Shown here: positions 46,306-58,504 of the stretch, in pieces
Numbering within the stretch: position 1 is the first letter of the stretch
How the letters are laid out: each line of letters begins with the position of its first letter
Assembly (NCBI GenBank): GCA_900175165.2
Contig: FWWN02000182.1
Span: 1 to 63,085, forward strand
Source: Rhizomucor pusillus
Taxonomy: Eukaryota > Mucoromycota > Mucoromycetes > Mucorales > Lichtheimiaceae
Length of the DNA stretch: 63,085 nt
Reading direction: 5' to 3'
Translations under genes and position numbers: made by a program
The notes under the pieces: model-generated
The model's input: the letters and a program-made list of their open reading frames with translations, nothing else
Told to the model about the DNA's origin: nothing
Databases searched by the model: none

Positions 46306-48643
46306 ATGCTGGTACGACGCCTTGTCGGATTACTTGGTATTTGCCTAGCACCTTGCAGTGCGTACACCGCTGTTGGCCGGTTTGGTCACTCGGCAGTACT
46401 TGTAAATGACAGGTTTTTATCGCCATCGTCGACTAGAAATAGGAATAATACTAACAGTTGCACGCAACATCGTCGTCTCCCACAGTATATATTTTTACGG
46501 TGGAGACTCTTCCATTACAGCATCGCAAAGCACGCCTCTTTGGATATCAGACATGGCGGTCTTGCCGATCAATATCCCATTTCCCTTAACGGACCCACCG
46601 TGGCGAGCATCATCGGGCCCGCAGAGTGCGCTGGGAGGCCCGGTTGTATACGCGCACACAGCGTTTGTTGGAGGACTGGACGGAACCAACATGACTCTTG
46701 TCGGCGGGTTAATGCCAGCAACAGAGAAGCAAGCATCCGACGACCAGACAATAGCGTACAGCTACAACTGCCAATCAGGAACGTGGAGCACTGTCAACTT
46801 GCCCAGCAATAATTTCCTGAGCCGGCAAGGAGCAGCGAGTTCTGTCACAAGTGATGGTATTGCCCACGTATGACATTCTACATGTCGTGAGTCAAAATTA
46901 CTTACACAAAAGTTCTATTATTCATGTAGATATGGGGCGGTAAACGAGCATCCGCAAACAAGACAAGTACTGGTACGTCCGGATACAGACCGCATCTGCC
47001 GGCATCCATGTATCGACTGGATACCCTTAATCCAAGTAATTCATCCTTCACGCCGCCCACATCGCCAACTCCTCCGCTGCGCTACGCGCACACGCAGACG
47101 CTCATCCGAGACCGAAAGATCGTTGTCTTGGGAGGCTTTGACGGGCTCACAGGACAGGCCATTTCTATGGCCGATATTTGGATCTTTGACACCGTCGATC
47201 AAGAATGGTCACATGTCAATGCAACGCTGGATAAAGACAACAAGCCTGCAAATCGAAGCAGCCACAGTCAAGTTCTTATGCCTGACGGCCAGTCCATCCT
47301 GATGCAAGTAATCTATAAAAATATGGCACGTTGGTGTTGAGTATCTAGGAGTGAACTTACTGGTCTACCGATTATAGTTACGGAGGCTACGATGGATACC
47401 ATGTCTTCAACGACGTGGCAGTACTTGACACGAATACGTGGACGTGGACAATTAAAAACACCAACGCGGCTGTCCAAGGTCGCGCGGATGTAAGTTAAAC
47501 TTTGCATGATATCAGATGTATGCACGTGTCACTTACAGTATTATTCTATTCCAGCATACAGGTAATAAGATTGAGTGTAATATCAAAAGTATATATGACT
47601 ATCCCTAAAACATTTCTGCAGCAACGCTCGTTGGTACAAACATGATTGTGGCCTTTGGGTTTACTGGTAAAGTATGCAAACGAGGTCAGGTTTTCTAGCC
47701 ATTTCACTTAGGAAAATCTGCAGGCGTTTCGACCGCTTTGACAGTGCTGTCCGACATCGAGGTCCTTGATATTAATAGATGGAGCTGGACCTCGACGTAT
47801 GCACCCTCTGGAGAGTATACGACTATCGGGGGACCTAACGTGAATTTTGGAGATCAGGGTCACTCGCCAGATACGCTGCCAAGCACGCCATCGATGGCCA
47901 TCGTTGCCGGAGCTGTCACCGGAGTCCTTGTAGTTTTTGTACTCATAGTCATAGCAGTTTACATGTTCAATTATCATCAGAAAAGACAACGGCGAAGTGA
48001 ACAGGAGGCGGTGCAAAGGGCAACAGAAACAGCGCACCGGGAACGACGACGTAGCAGCAGCAACAGCAGCAGCAGTTCTACTACCAGCGAGCAATCGTCC
48101 GTGAAAGAAGAAAACGCACGACGGGGGATGCCAATGCCGCTCGGACGTGCACCCACGCGCCTTCATGTTGTTACACACTCGCCGATACCACAGCCGCCGC
48201 CGTTCTTGGCCTCACCGTGGAAACCTCCTGTCCGGCAAAGCTTTCCTCCAGCATCATCCGAGTGGGTAGTCAGGCGCGCAGCAACTGCACCTCAACCTTA
48301 CCTGCGACATACAATTAGTAAACCCGATGAGCCGTCGGCTATTAGGCTGTGGGTCCGGAGAGCAGCGACGACGCCGCGCGCAGCATCTAACCTAAAACCT
48401 GACTCGAGCGAGGACGACGAGTCTGTCTTTGATCAGCAGCAGTTCATCTTGAGAAACGAGGACAGTGAAGATATTGGAACGAAACACGATAAGCTTCAAC
48501 AGCAGCAGCGTGATGACGAGAATGCTGTTGTTGTTGTAGAGGAGGAGCAACAAGAAGATGACGCAGTGACTATAGCAACAACGCCGGAGGGAGCAGCAGC
48601 GTTAGGCAAAGTTTCATCCATTTCAAAGCCTAGGTGTTCATGA
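46306..48643 (+). CDS. Single-pass membrane Kelch-repeat protein
   Basis: Seven exons (46306-46412, 46486-46867, 46930-47303, 47378-47489, 47555-47561, 47622-47666, 47712-48643) total 1959 nt, 652 aa. A signal peptide (MLVRRLVGLLGICLAPCSA) opens an extracellular Kelch beta-propeller: FGHSAVLVNDSIYFYGG, AHTQTLIRDRKIVVLGGFDG, SHSQVLMPDGQSILIYGGYD and DHTATLVGTNMIVAFGF. Asn-X-Ser/Thr sites are frequent. One transmembrane helix (MAIVAGAVTGVLVVFVLIVI) is followed by a 210-residue basic then acidic, Ser/Gln-rich cytosolic tail. Such Kelch membrane proteins are widespread in early-diverging fungi with unknown ligands. Two features were needed to keep blades intact: a GC-AG intron (GCAAGT donor at 47304) and a 7-nt exon, CATACAG. 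Confidence 0.85.
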
Positions 48644-49168
48644 GGCAGATCATCGGAGCATCAGTGGGAGTAAACATAGCAGCAATAGTTCCTGAACATT
48701 TTTCCATTTCTGTTATATTTTTTGCATTAAAGATGATGAATCAATCAAAGCTTTCAAGACTGACTGACTGACCGACAGATCGGAGATGAACATGATCCAA
48801 CGGCTACTTATGTTGGGACTGGACCAATACCGTTTTACCCATCGTCATCCCGCTCATCTGAGTCGTTTCCTTTCACCCCCCAACCCATTTCGTAGCAACG
48901 AGACAGTAGCTGATTGATTACATACATGAAACTGAACAAAACAGTTTGATGCCGAGCTGATGTATACGCAACAACTAAAGATAGCCTGTGACGAAAATAT
49001 CCCGCCGATGTCTTGATTGCGTCATGCGAGAAAAAAAGGTTATTCATCTCTGAGTCTATGACGGTGATCACAAACGAGAATAAAGATAGAGTGTGCGAGG
49101 GGGGGAGGTGAACGGAGCTCGCTCGGCGTACCTTTCTCTCTTTTCTTTCTTTCTCTCTTTCTCTCGTC
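48644..49168. other. Promoter region of PCS60 with pyrimidine tract
   Basis: A 525-bp region. The last 40 bp before the PCS60 ATG are almost pure C/T (CTTTCTTTCTCTCTTTCTCT within 49131-49166), a common feature of strong fungal promoters or leaders. No gene is seen. Confidence 0.55.
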
Positions 49169-50876
49169 ATGGCTGCCAAAACACTGTACTCCATTTTTGA
49201 CGACAAGGTTTCGTCGGTGCACGAAGCCATTGTTATTCCAAAGTCGGCACCGATACCAGCGACGCTGTCATACTCTCAACTTTTGGATACCATTCATGAT
49301 TTCGCGGGCAAACTCACGCAGGTTGTTCCAGACTTGAAGCCAGGCGAGGCGGTTGCGCTGGCATACCCGAACTCGCTCGAGTTCACGGTTGCCTTTCTTG
49401 CAACAGGATTTCTACGTTTGGTATCTGCACCCTTGAACCCTGCATACACCGAGGACGAGTTCAATTTCTACCTCAACGACTCGAAAGCTCGGGTCATGAT
49501 CCTGCCGCCCAACTCTACAAAAGACCCAAGAAACCCAACTATCCTTGCAGCTCGCAAGCAAGGCACCGTCGTTGTCGAGTTGCACTGGAACGGACACAGC
49601 TTGGAACTCCATGGTCCCAACGGCCCTGTGCCTGCCTCCAGACAAAAGATCACGTTCAGCCCTCGCCCTGACGACGTTGCTTTGCTCTTGCACACGAGCG
49701 GCACAACCGGTCGTCCGAAAGGTACCTGAGAGAAATTGATGGAAGGAAGAAGGGGAAAAAGCAGCTAAACATAAGTTATCTTAGGTGTACCATTGTCACA
49801 TGTAAACATTGCAACATCCATGCGCAACATTGTCGGGACCTATGAGTTGACATCCAAAGACAGAACGCTTCTGGTTATGCCCTTGTTCCACGTCCATGGC
49901 CTTGTCTGCGGCTTGCTGGCAACCTTGCTTTCAGGAGGCACCGCAGTCATTCAGCAAAAGTTCAGTGCATCTCACTTTTGGCAGGATTTCACCGAGAACG
50001 GCTGCAACTGGTACACAGCAGGTAACGTAAACCGAAAATAAGATATGAGGAAAGAAGAGAATATTGATTTGTGAGGGGTACATAGTACCTACAATCCACC
50101 AGATCTTGCTCCGCAACCCTCCTAGCCAAGTCCCTCACATCCGTTTCATCCGATCATGCTCTTCCAGTTTGGCTCCTGCTACCTTCCACGCCTTGGAAGA
50201 GCACTTTAAGGCTCCAGTCTTGGAAGCCTACGCCATGACTGAGGCATCCCACCAAATGACATCCAATCCCCTTCCTCACAAAGGCGCACGCAAGCCTGGA
50301 TCGGTCGGTCTCGGCCAGGGCGTCGAAATAGCCATTCTGGACGAAGCCGGCAATCCTGTGCAAGAAGGCGAAGTCTGTATCCGCGGTGCAAACGTAACCA
50401 AGGGCTACCTCAACAACCCAGAAGCTACAGCCAAATCATTCACCAAGGATGGCTTCTTCCGCACTGGTGACCAGGGCAAGAAGGATAAGGACGGTTACTT
50501 GATCTTGACAGGTCGTATCAAGGAACTTATCAACCGCGGTGGCGAGAAGATCTCACCGCTTGAATTGGACGCTGCCTTGCTCAGCCATCCCAAAGTTGCC
50601 GAAGCTGTGAGCTTTGCCGTGCCAGACCCGATGTATGGTCAGGAAGTACACGCTGCCGTTGTTTTGACGGTCAAAGAGCAACAAAACAAGCCAAGCGAAC
50701 GAGCTATCGAGAAGGAATTGCAGGATCACTGCCTGCAGCGTCTCGCCAGATTCAAGGTACCAAAGCGTATCTATGTCACCGAACAACTACCAAAAACTGG
50801 AACCGGCAAGATCCAGCGTCGCGTCATTGCCGATACCTTCTTTAAGGAACCTGTCCGCCCGCAGGCTAAATTGTAA
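49169..50876 (+). CDS. PCS60: Peroxisomal oxalyl-CoA synthetase type ligase
   Basis: AMP-forming acyl-CoA ligase; yeast Pcs60 and plant AAE3 convert oxalate to oxalyl-CoA. Three exons (49169-49721, 49785-50021, 50086-50876) total 1581 nt, 526 aa. The P-loop motif LLHTSGTTGRPKGVPLSH is split by intron 1. Further motifs are LLVMPLFHVHGLVCGLLATL, EAYAMTEASHQM (A5), FFRTGDQGKKDKDGYLILTG and RIKELINRGGEKISP (A7/A8), with the catalytic Lys in LPKTGTGKIQRR. The last three residues AKL are a peroxisomal PTS1 signal. The overall pattern fits the Pcs60/AAE3 group rather than long-chain ligases. Substrate preference is inferred from the family. Confidence 0.9.
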
Positions 50877-51088
50877 AACGACTTATCCTCTACCGTCACT
50901 GCCAGCTATAAATTGTAAAAAGAGAGAATTACAGTTCTTAATGTAGAAAGAGAAACAAATAAATGACTAAATACTATCTATTACACTGCAATCTGTGTGT
51001 TCCCACCACTGCATGCGGGATGTGAACACGCTTGGGGCACAAGAAAAACACCCAATTTGACAAGTTTGCAGCTTCAGCTCGGTTTACA

Positions 51089-51602
51089 ATGTCTTCACTC
51101 TCTGATGATACCATTCGAAAAGTACAATCTTGCAACATCGGCTGTATATAGCACGTCTGCTTACACCGAATTCGTGGCAGGTCTTTGTTGAATTACAAGC
51201 AAAGTACATTGCAAGCACGCAGCAGTTGAACACTGTCAAGGCTCAGATCCAGGCCAGAGAACGCGATCGCAAGATGGCCGAACTGACACGACGAGAACTC
51301 GACACACTCGAACCTGACACGAGAACTTACAAACCTGTTGGCAAAATGTAAAGTCATTTTAAGGCAGATTGCCTCTCTGCGCAGACAGCCGATACGACGG
51401 ACTAACTCTCTCTCTTCCTCTCTATTTTCCTAGGTTCATTCAATCTCCCCTCAGTGAAATGAAGGAGCAGTACGTGAAGCGGGTCAAGGAAGCAGACGAA
51501 AAGATCCAGCAATTAGAAAAATCACAAAAGTACTGGGAACGCGCAGCAAACGATGCGCAGAGCAATTTAAAAGACATTTTGCAAGGTCCACGAACAATGT
51601 AG
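51089..51602 (+). CDS. PFD1: Prefoldin subunit 1
   Basis: Beta-type subunit of the prefoldin hexamer, which passes nascent actin and tubulin to the CCT chaperonin. Three exons (51089-51121, 51181-51347, 51434-51602) total 369 nt, 122 aa, the usual size. Two coiled-coil helices (FVELQAKYIASTQQLNTVKA; SEMKEQYVKRVKEADEKIQQ) flank the beta hairpin region (LEPDTRTYKPVGKMFIQSP). The first exon encodes only 11 residues, MSSLSDDTIRK. The stop codon lies 18 bp from the convergent ATP7 stop. Confidence 0.92.
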
Positions 51603-51620
51603 TTATTTTTTCTATATTGC

Positions 51621-52291
51621 TTAGAAGTAGGAAATGTCGCCGAAACGGTCCTTGTAGCCGGGGACGCTGTATTGACCCTTTTGAACCATATCTTCGATCT
51701 TCTTGGGGAGCTCGGGGTTGGCGACAATGACATCGTCGATCTATTAAACGTAATAGTAATACACGTTTCTCGCTTAGTACATCATCCCATTTCATCGCTT
51801 TCTTTTTTGGCTTTCTCCTTCGTACCGTCAACTGCTCGATAGGTCGGGAACCTTCAATGTGACCAAGAGTGGCCTGGAGGTCCTTGAGCTCGGCATCGAT
51901 TTTCTGAACGGTCTGGTTGGCCTTCTCAACCTATATTTATATCTGCGTGTAAGTTTTTTCACGATTTTCGCGTCCTTGTCGAGTTCGTGATGCTTACAGC
52001 CTTGGCTTCGAATTGGTCAATGGCCTTGAGCTGAGCATCGAGGTTGTATGCAACAGGCTTGAAGTTGGCAACAGCCTTCTCGGCTTGGTCAACAACAGCG
52101 GTGTTCTTCAAAACCTTGCGGTAGTGAGCAAAGTCGACGGTGGTGGATTGTTCCTTAAGTTCGGCCAAAAGGCGTCGAGCTTCGTCGTTGCGTTTGCGGA
52201 ACGCCTGGAGAGAGGCAACAGTCTCCTTGGGAAGGCTGCTGCTCAACTTTGACCAGTCGATTTGCTTAGCGGCGGCACGGAGAGAAGCCAT
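51621..52291 (-). CDS. ATP7: ATP synthase subunit d, mitochondrial
   Basis: Peripheral-stalk subunit of F1Fo ATP synthase. Three exons (51998-52291, 51826-51930, 51621-51740) total 519 nt, 172 aa, matching yeast Atp7 (174 aa). Features: MASLRAAAKQIDWSKLSSSL, KETVASLQAFRKRNDEARRL, VDFAHYRKVLKNTAVVDQAE, then a C-terminal half with ATLGHIEGSRPIEQLTIDDV and YSVPGYKDRFGDISYF. The protein is soluble and helical with no cleaved presequence visible, as known for subunit d. Confidence 0.95.
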
Positions 52292-52680
52292 GACAGGATT
52301 GCTGTTAAAGGTTGGAGGGGGTGGGGACTGGCTTAACGAAAATTTTCTGGCGGGGGACGCCTGGCAACCAAGGCAACGTCATCAATTTATTTCTTTCGCC
52401 CCGCTGATTGGCCCGCTACAACCCAAAGCGAAAGATTTCACCACCTCTTCTACTTTCAGCTCATCCGGTTGTGTATAATAGCAACTTTTTTTATAATGTC
52501 ATCAGGAGCAAGTCCCGAGAAATCCTTATTTGCTTGGAAGGCTAGTATGAAGAAAACATGGTCTTTCACCGTGGGATCCTTCAGGATAGATCGTGATATT
52601 ATTATCTGATCTGTTCAAATCCATAAGATACCGTACTCGTTATATGCAGCAAGAAAGAAAAATTTGGAAATGTATTATTT
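52292..52680. other. Spacer between ATP7 and AMS1
   Basis: A 389-bp region containing the ATP7 promoter and AMS1 3' UTR, both genes being on the minus strand. No gene is seen. Confidence 0.5.
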
Positions 52681-55600
52681 TTACAGACTAATCTTCAAGG
52701 TCACTACTTGGAATGGTCCCACATTGATAATGACTCCTTCCGCCTGTCGCCGCATTTCCGCCTGCTGCTGCAGTTCCATAATATCATCATCAAGCACACG
52801 AAGATTTGTGCTAAACGTTCGGTCACCGCTGCCCGAGCCATTCTGTGCGCTCATCGGCACTGCTTCCAATTCATCTTCCAGGATATTACACCGGTATATG
52901 GATTTCATGGGACGAGAGCTAAGAGTTTGGGTATGTTTTTAATACAAATTTTTCTTTTTCCATGGAGATTCCCCCCATCCTATCACACACATACCATACA
53001 AGCCTTGCCTTTGCATGCCCGCCGTAAGCTTCATAGATTCTAACGATAATGTCGTTGCTGTCTTCTGCTCGCTTCATCGTGTCCAAAACGACATTTGGGG
53101 CGTCTTCGATCATAATGCGTGGTAAACTGTTTGCAATAGAACCTGCCTTGCTTTCTGGAATGACCCTGTACGGATACAGTGAGATTTTACCATGAGCGAC
53201 CTGATTTGCCTAACAAAACTCTTACCTCATTAAGAGAGGCACGTTAAAATTATATCCTTCCCGAACTACGTCTGATTGCATAAAGTGGCCTTCATGTGGG
53301 TATATAGCATATTTAAAGACATGATGACCAATATCGCAATTAGAATCGGGAGCCTACAATGAAAGTGAGCTATCAACACATGGATTAAGACGAATTTTTG
53401 CTACCTTCGGTGATCGTATTAGAGATAGCCTGACCACGTTCTTGTGAGCAGCGTATCCATATTTGCAATCATTTAACAATGCAACGCCGTATCCATATTC
53501 TGAAATATCTGCATATTTGTGTCCAGCAACTTCAAACTTTGCGCTGTCCCAAGATGTATTGTAATGTGTAGGTCGCTGAACAAATCCGTATTGTGTCTCG
53601 TAGGTGACTTTATCTGCCTTGATATCCCATGCAAATTCCACTTTCTAAGAATTATATTAGCAAGAAATAAGAATAATGACATCCTTGACTACAGCGTACC
53701 AAAAATTGTCGATTTTCGTTCCAGTCTACGACCGTTTCAAAGTCGATGCGGCGTGAAATAGCTGTCATTACCACAGTTTGTCGTAGTCTACTTGTTTCAG
53801 ATATCCGCTTTTCAACCAACAGTGCAGCACGCAGCGGTCCTTGCTCCAGCAATTGTACGGAACCTTCCTCTACGCTTCTTCCTTTCTCCAAGTGATAAAT
53901 TTCCACTAAAGATGGCAGATCAGACATCGATCTGGCATTCACGTAATGTAGTTTATAAAATTTGATTTACTTACCATCCCATGCTACAGTGAACGAAGGC
54001 AAGTTGAAACCATTACATTAGCCAACACTCCTTTTCAAAAGGCTCACTAAATTTCAAACAAACCATCCCAAAACAGTGGCTATTCAAGAACATAAATAAG
54101 TATATCTTTGCTGATCACGCTCCCTTCAACTGTATGACATACCACGTCCTCATACATGCGGAACACGTTTCCGCGTTCACCCGGTCGTATCAAAGATCGA
54201 CTGTAATATGCATTGCCGTTGAGGAAAATATCCAACTACAATGACCGTGCAGCATACTTACTCCAGCTTCTTATCTACTAAAGCAATGAGATGTCCCGAT
54301 TTGTCAAAGGTGGCACGTACGTAGACGTTTTCCATAACGATATTGTTGCTTCCATCCGTAGACACCTTGACCGGGTCATATTTTGCCTCCTCTGTAAGCG
54401 TATATCCCTTGACACCCAGCGCCGGAATATTATCCAAGAGTGCATAACCTGTACGTCCAAAGGCAGAGTATTGTTTCATCGCAGGTAACCCTTCCTCTAA
54501 TGGAACTTCGACGACTTCCCGTCGAGGCCACGCTAGAGTATTGAAAACAGCCAAGGCTACATACGAGTTAGAACACAGATGAGGTGTAAACACCAAATAT
54601 TGTTTACTCTACCCTGTCTTCCTTCTGGTGTCACATTTGGATCAATGCGTAGCAACTTGTCCAAAATCATGGCCCGTGTTTGCTGAGCAACCATATCCAC
54701 TTTGGTGTACATCTGCGCAGAACGCGCATGAGTGTATGCTTTTAGCAGGCATAAGTATCTGTGCTCACCTGCAGACAATCGTCGTATACCATTTCAATGG
54801 CGGAACCCGACATGACATCGTGGAACTGAATGAGACCAACCATTTTCCAAAACTGGTCAAATTCAGCCTTTGGATATCTACGAAACCGTTTCGATCAATG
54901 AACCATTCGCTCAATCATCCATTGCGTCGCACTACTAACTCGAATGTATCTGGATCCATAATGTGAGCCAATGTGGCCAGCATTTCTGTATCTCGCAACA
55001 AAAATTCGCAGCTTCTGTTGAATTTTTTGCACAGTGCATGTGTAGTGAAGATACCACGATGCAACTCAAAGTACTTTAAAAGGGAATTGATGGTTACACA
55101 GAATGAACATTGGCATTACAAGCAATAATCCGCAATGGTCCTTACCATTTCTCCAGACCATTCTGCCAAAACGGGCGTGGTCCGTTCCAATTTTTCATAA
55201 AAGTCGCTGGGTGCACCCATTTCAACTCTTGGTAAACCATCCTGATAAAATTCAGAAACTTAGATTATCGCTTACTTGTCAGCGTTTGCATGTAATAGCT
55301 TACCACATTCTTCATCCTTCTCAAACGCTCGATCATGCTTGCAAGCGGACCGCCACCGCCATCGCCGTTTCCATATACGAGTAAGCTGATGTTCGAATAT
55401 TCTTTATCGCGATGATTCCGGACACTTGCGTGTTTTCGTTAAAAGACATTGGAATCTGAATTTACACTTTGTTCTCACTTACGTCCGTATCAATTCCTCT
55501 GGAGTACACTGCGCATTGTATGTTTCTGATGGTGCCATGTGCGTCAAGGCTCTCGTGCCATCCAATCCAACCCACCAAAATGTAGTAAATGGAAACTGGT

Positions 55601-57482
55601 ACATGCATATGTTACAATTTTTCCCAAACAAACGCATGTGAAATTGTTTTACCTTGTTCACATTATTCCAAGAGAGCTTTTGCGTAAAGAAATACTTCAT
55701 ATCTGCAAGATGCATTAATTGAGGAAGCTATTTGAATCGTACACATGAATTCAGTACATATTCACCACAAGCAATAATAAGCGACGTAACACTGACCTGC
55801 GATGCGTAACCAAATGAATCCGGTAGCCAAAAGACTTTGCATCTCTTTCCAAAATGTTCTTCGTAAAATCGTTGACTGGTTCAGAGTAAACGAAATATCT
55901 GGGTCAACACAGCAAAAACTTTCCAGAAGATCTCAGAGGCAACATACCCTAAAAGGAATTGGCGACACAAGGATTCACCACTAGGCATATTTGTATCCAT
56001 TTCGATCCATGTCTATTTTAAACCAAGAGAAAAAGCAGAGAGCGCGGCAAGTGCGCACGGTCCCTTATTTAGACTCGGTTCTGCTTTCTCACCCAGTACA
56101 AAATACAACACTTACACCACCTGTAGGCATAAATTGACCAAGAGCAATCTTCTCCTTGATTCTTTCCCACAATGGAGGGTAGTTATCCTTCACCCATTCG
56201 TATTGTTGGGCCTGTGAACATATGAACTTGTAGTCTGGGTATCGATCCATAAGATCGATCTGCGATGACCAGCTTCGCGCAGCTTTGCGTATAGTTTCTT
56301 CGAAGGGCCACAACCATCCAGTGTCTAGAGATAGGAGAACACGATTAGTCCCGGTCAATGTTCCTAACTTTCCAGAAGAAATAAAAAGTTTACCAATGTG
56401 ACAGTGACCAAGTGCAGTAATTTCATGCTGTGCGTCTCCATTTTTCGCGCTCAGAAACTGTCTCGCGATTTTCAGGCACTCCTCCAGACTGCTGTCACTG
56501 CCAGGCCGAAATACGTTCACAATGGTGTTAGCCGTGTTGAGAGCCTGAGCAGCCCGCAGTGAGTCGGGCGGCAGGTCCCGAGCCATTCCCAGTATAATCT
56601 GAAAATCATACAACAAATCCCATGCTCTTCTATTCGGCACCGCTAAATCCTAAAAATGTAAGAATGTTTAGTAAACATTCATTGCGACAATTGATGCGTC
56701 ATCACTTACTAATTCGTTCAGATTAAAGAAGCGGTTGGGATCAGGTGGACCGATCAATCCATTTCCGGCTCCAAACATTCCGTTGCATGCCATTTCAATG
56801 TAAAACTGAATGATTTCTCCTCCGTGGGCATTCGTCGTCAGGATATACTCATGTCGTGCATCACTTCCCGCTAATTTCCATCCATGTTAACTGGTTATAT
56901 TTTGCGTATTTACATGTCCAAAACACTTGCCTCCTCCAGTCAAGCCCTGCAGCGGCACTCCATCCATACTCCAAATCAATGCTTCGTTGTCTGCGTTCCA
57001 GATAAAATGTACTTCTTCGCCGGCAAATTCATTCGGTATACGCAATTGCACATGAAACCAGTGCGTCGACTAGGCAACGAGTTCGCGTTCAGAAGATAAT
57101 ATCATATTATCCAAAAGTGATGCGTTCGTTACCCAAGATGGTCCGAACCACTCTCCCAGCCGCGTCGGCCGAAATTCTTGCTGGACCGCTTCGTCGAAAG
57201 GAATCCGCCGTAGATCAGGTACACTGTACACTAGCAACGAAATGTATTCCTCTGGTCGTGAATTAGAATACGTTGCGAGGAGGTCGCAATCATGGCCGTC
57301 ACGAACTCACCCGAGTTTGTGCGCGCTTTGTACAGCTGTGAAAGAAGATTAATGTCGTTGCCGTTAGCGCCACCGCTGGTAAAGTTGCTGCAGCGATCAA
57401 GGGTGATGCTACGGATCAGTTTTGGTGTCTCGAGGACCGCGGGTCCTTGGTAGCGAGTGTTGAAAAATCGCGGATCTTCCAT
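52681..57482 (-). CDS. AMS1: Vacuolar class II alpha-mannosidase (GH38)
   Basis: Yeast Ams1 degrades free oligomannosides in the vacuole after delivery by the Cvt/autophagy route. Twenty-four exons were joined (first 57311-57482, last 52681-52918), totalling 3288 nt, 1095 aa against 1083 in yeast. The N-terminus [20 protein letters not shown] has no signal peptide, as in Ams1. GH38 motifs: [58 protein letters not shown], and the nucleophile Asp in [18 protein letters not shown]. Downstream are [33 protein letters not shown] and [16 protein letters not shown]. Unusual splicing: a GC-AG intron (donor at 56929-56930), a 16-nt exon (54064-54079) next to a 9-nt exon (53975-53983) that together encode LFWDAWD. 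The full frame is intact. Confidence 0.95.
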
Positions 57483-58504
57483 TGCAGTGTGTTGTGTCGA
57501 TCGGGCTCCCCGTGAAAGTGTGGGGAAAAAGTGTGGAGTAAAGAAGTGAAAATCGAATCAATAGTGGAAAAAAGGGTAGGCCGGAGCATTGCCAAGTTGA
57601 CAGCAACAGGCACCAGTATCCGCGGATCGCTCTACAGATTGAGAACAAATCAGGCAGTTATACCTGGGAAAATGGAAAGTTTAGCTTCCTCCTCCATCTA
57701 ATGTTTCCCATGGCCTTTTTTCGCTAGTCTCCTCTGAGAATTGCCTATTGTCCTCGATACTTTCGACGACTCCAAAAGCTAACTTCCCAATGAGGGTGAA
57801 TAATGAATCCTACATAGTTGCTCCTGTAAGAGCAACACTTTATCAGATAATCTCTTGCTTGACAACGAGTTGCCTCAGAGCAGTGCGCGTGTTGATTTTC
57901 AATTCATTGCCCCGTTTGTATAATCCTGATCTCGCCGTCCTAAGCAATGGGCGTAGCACGTGGAATACACCTGTTATGTAGCTGAATATTTTTGTTGTAT
58001 CCAGACAAAAGTATTCTGTACAGTTCTTCTACTACAAACTTATTTCAGCTGCCCTAATCTAACTTGTGTTTTTCACTCTGCACGTTCGTCTCTTGACACA
58101 AAATACATGTATCAAAACGTGAAAGCACTCAAGACAATGCAACAATGCGGAAAATTCCTGCAGTCAGGTTTGCTCGAACTATCACTGCTGCTCAGCTGGA
58201 TCTACGGAAGGACCATCATCGTAAGAATAGTGTTAGCGCTTGAGCACAGACATGCAAACATAACACGAGAATTGGCAGTTGCGATTTTCGCATCCTCATC
58301 ACACAGGACCTTTAAAAAGGAAAAGACCTGGACGTACGGTGTAACCCACCGAGAATATAATCGAGAATCGTGTTCCCTGCCACATTCATCAATGGAAAGC
58401 TGACGTCTGTCGTTGTGTAAACTGCTGCATTCAGTTTTTCGTTTTATTCAGCAACAAAGTTTGTTCGACCTCAGAGGCAGAGAGGAACAATTCGCGTTCA
58501 CACC
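57483..58504. other. Intergenic region AMS1 / RPS26
   Basis: A 1.0-kb region containing the AMS1 promoter and RPS26 3' region. The plus frame 57960-58403 has no recognisable motif. No gene is seen. Confidence 0.5.
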
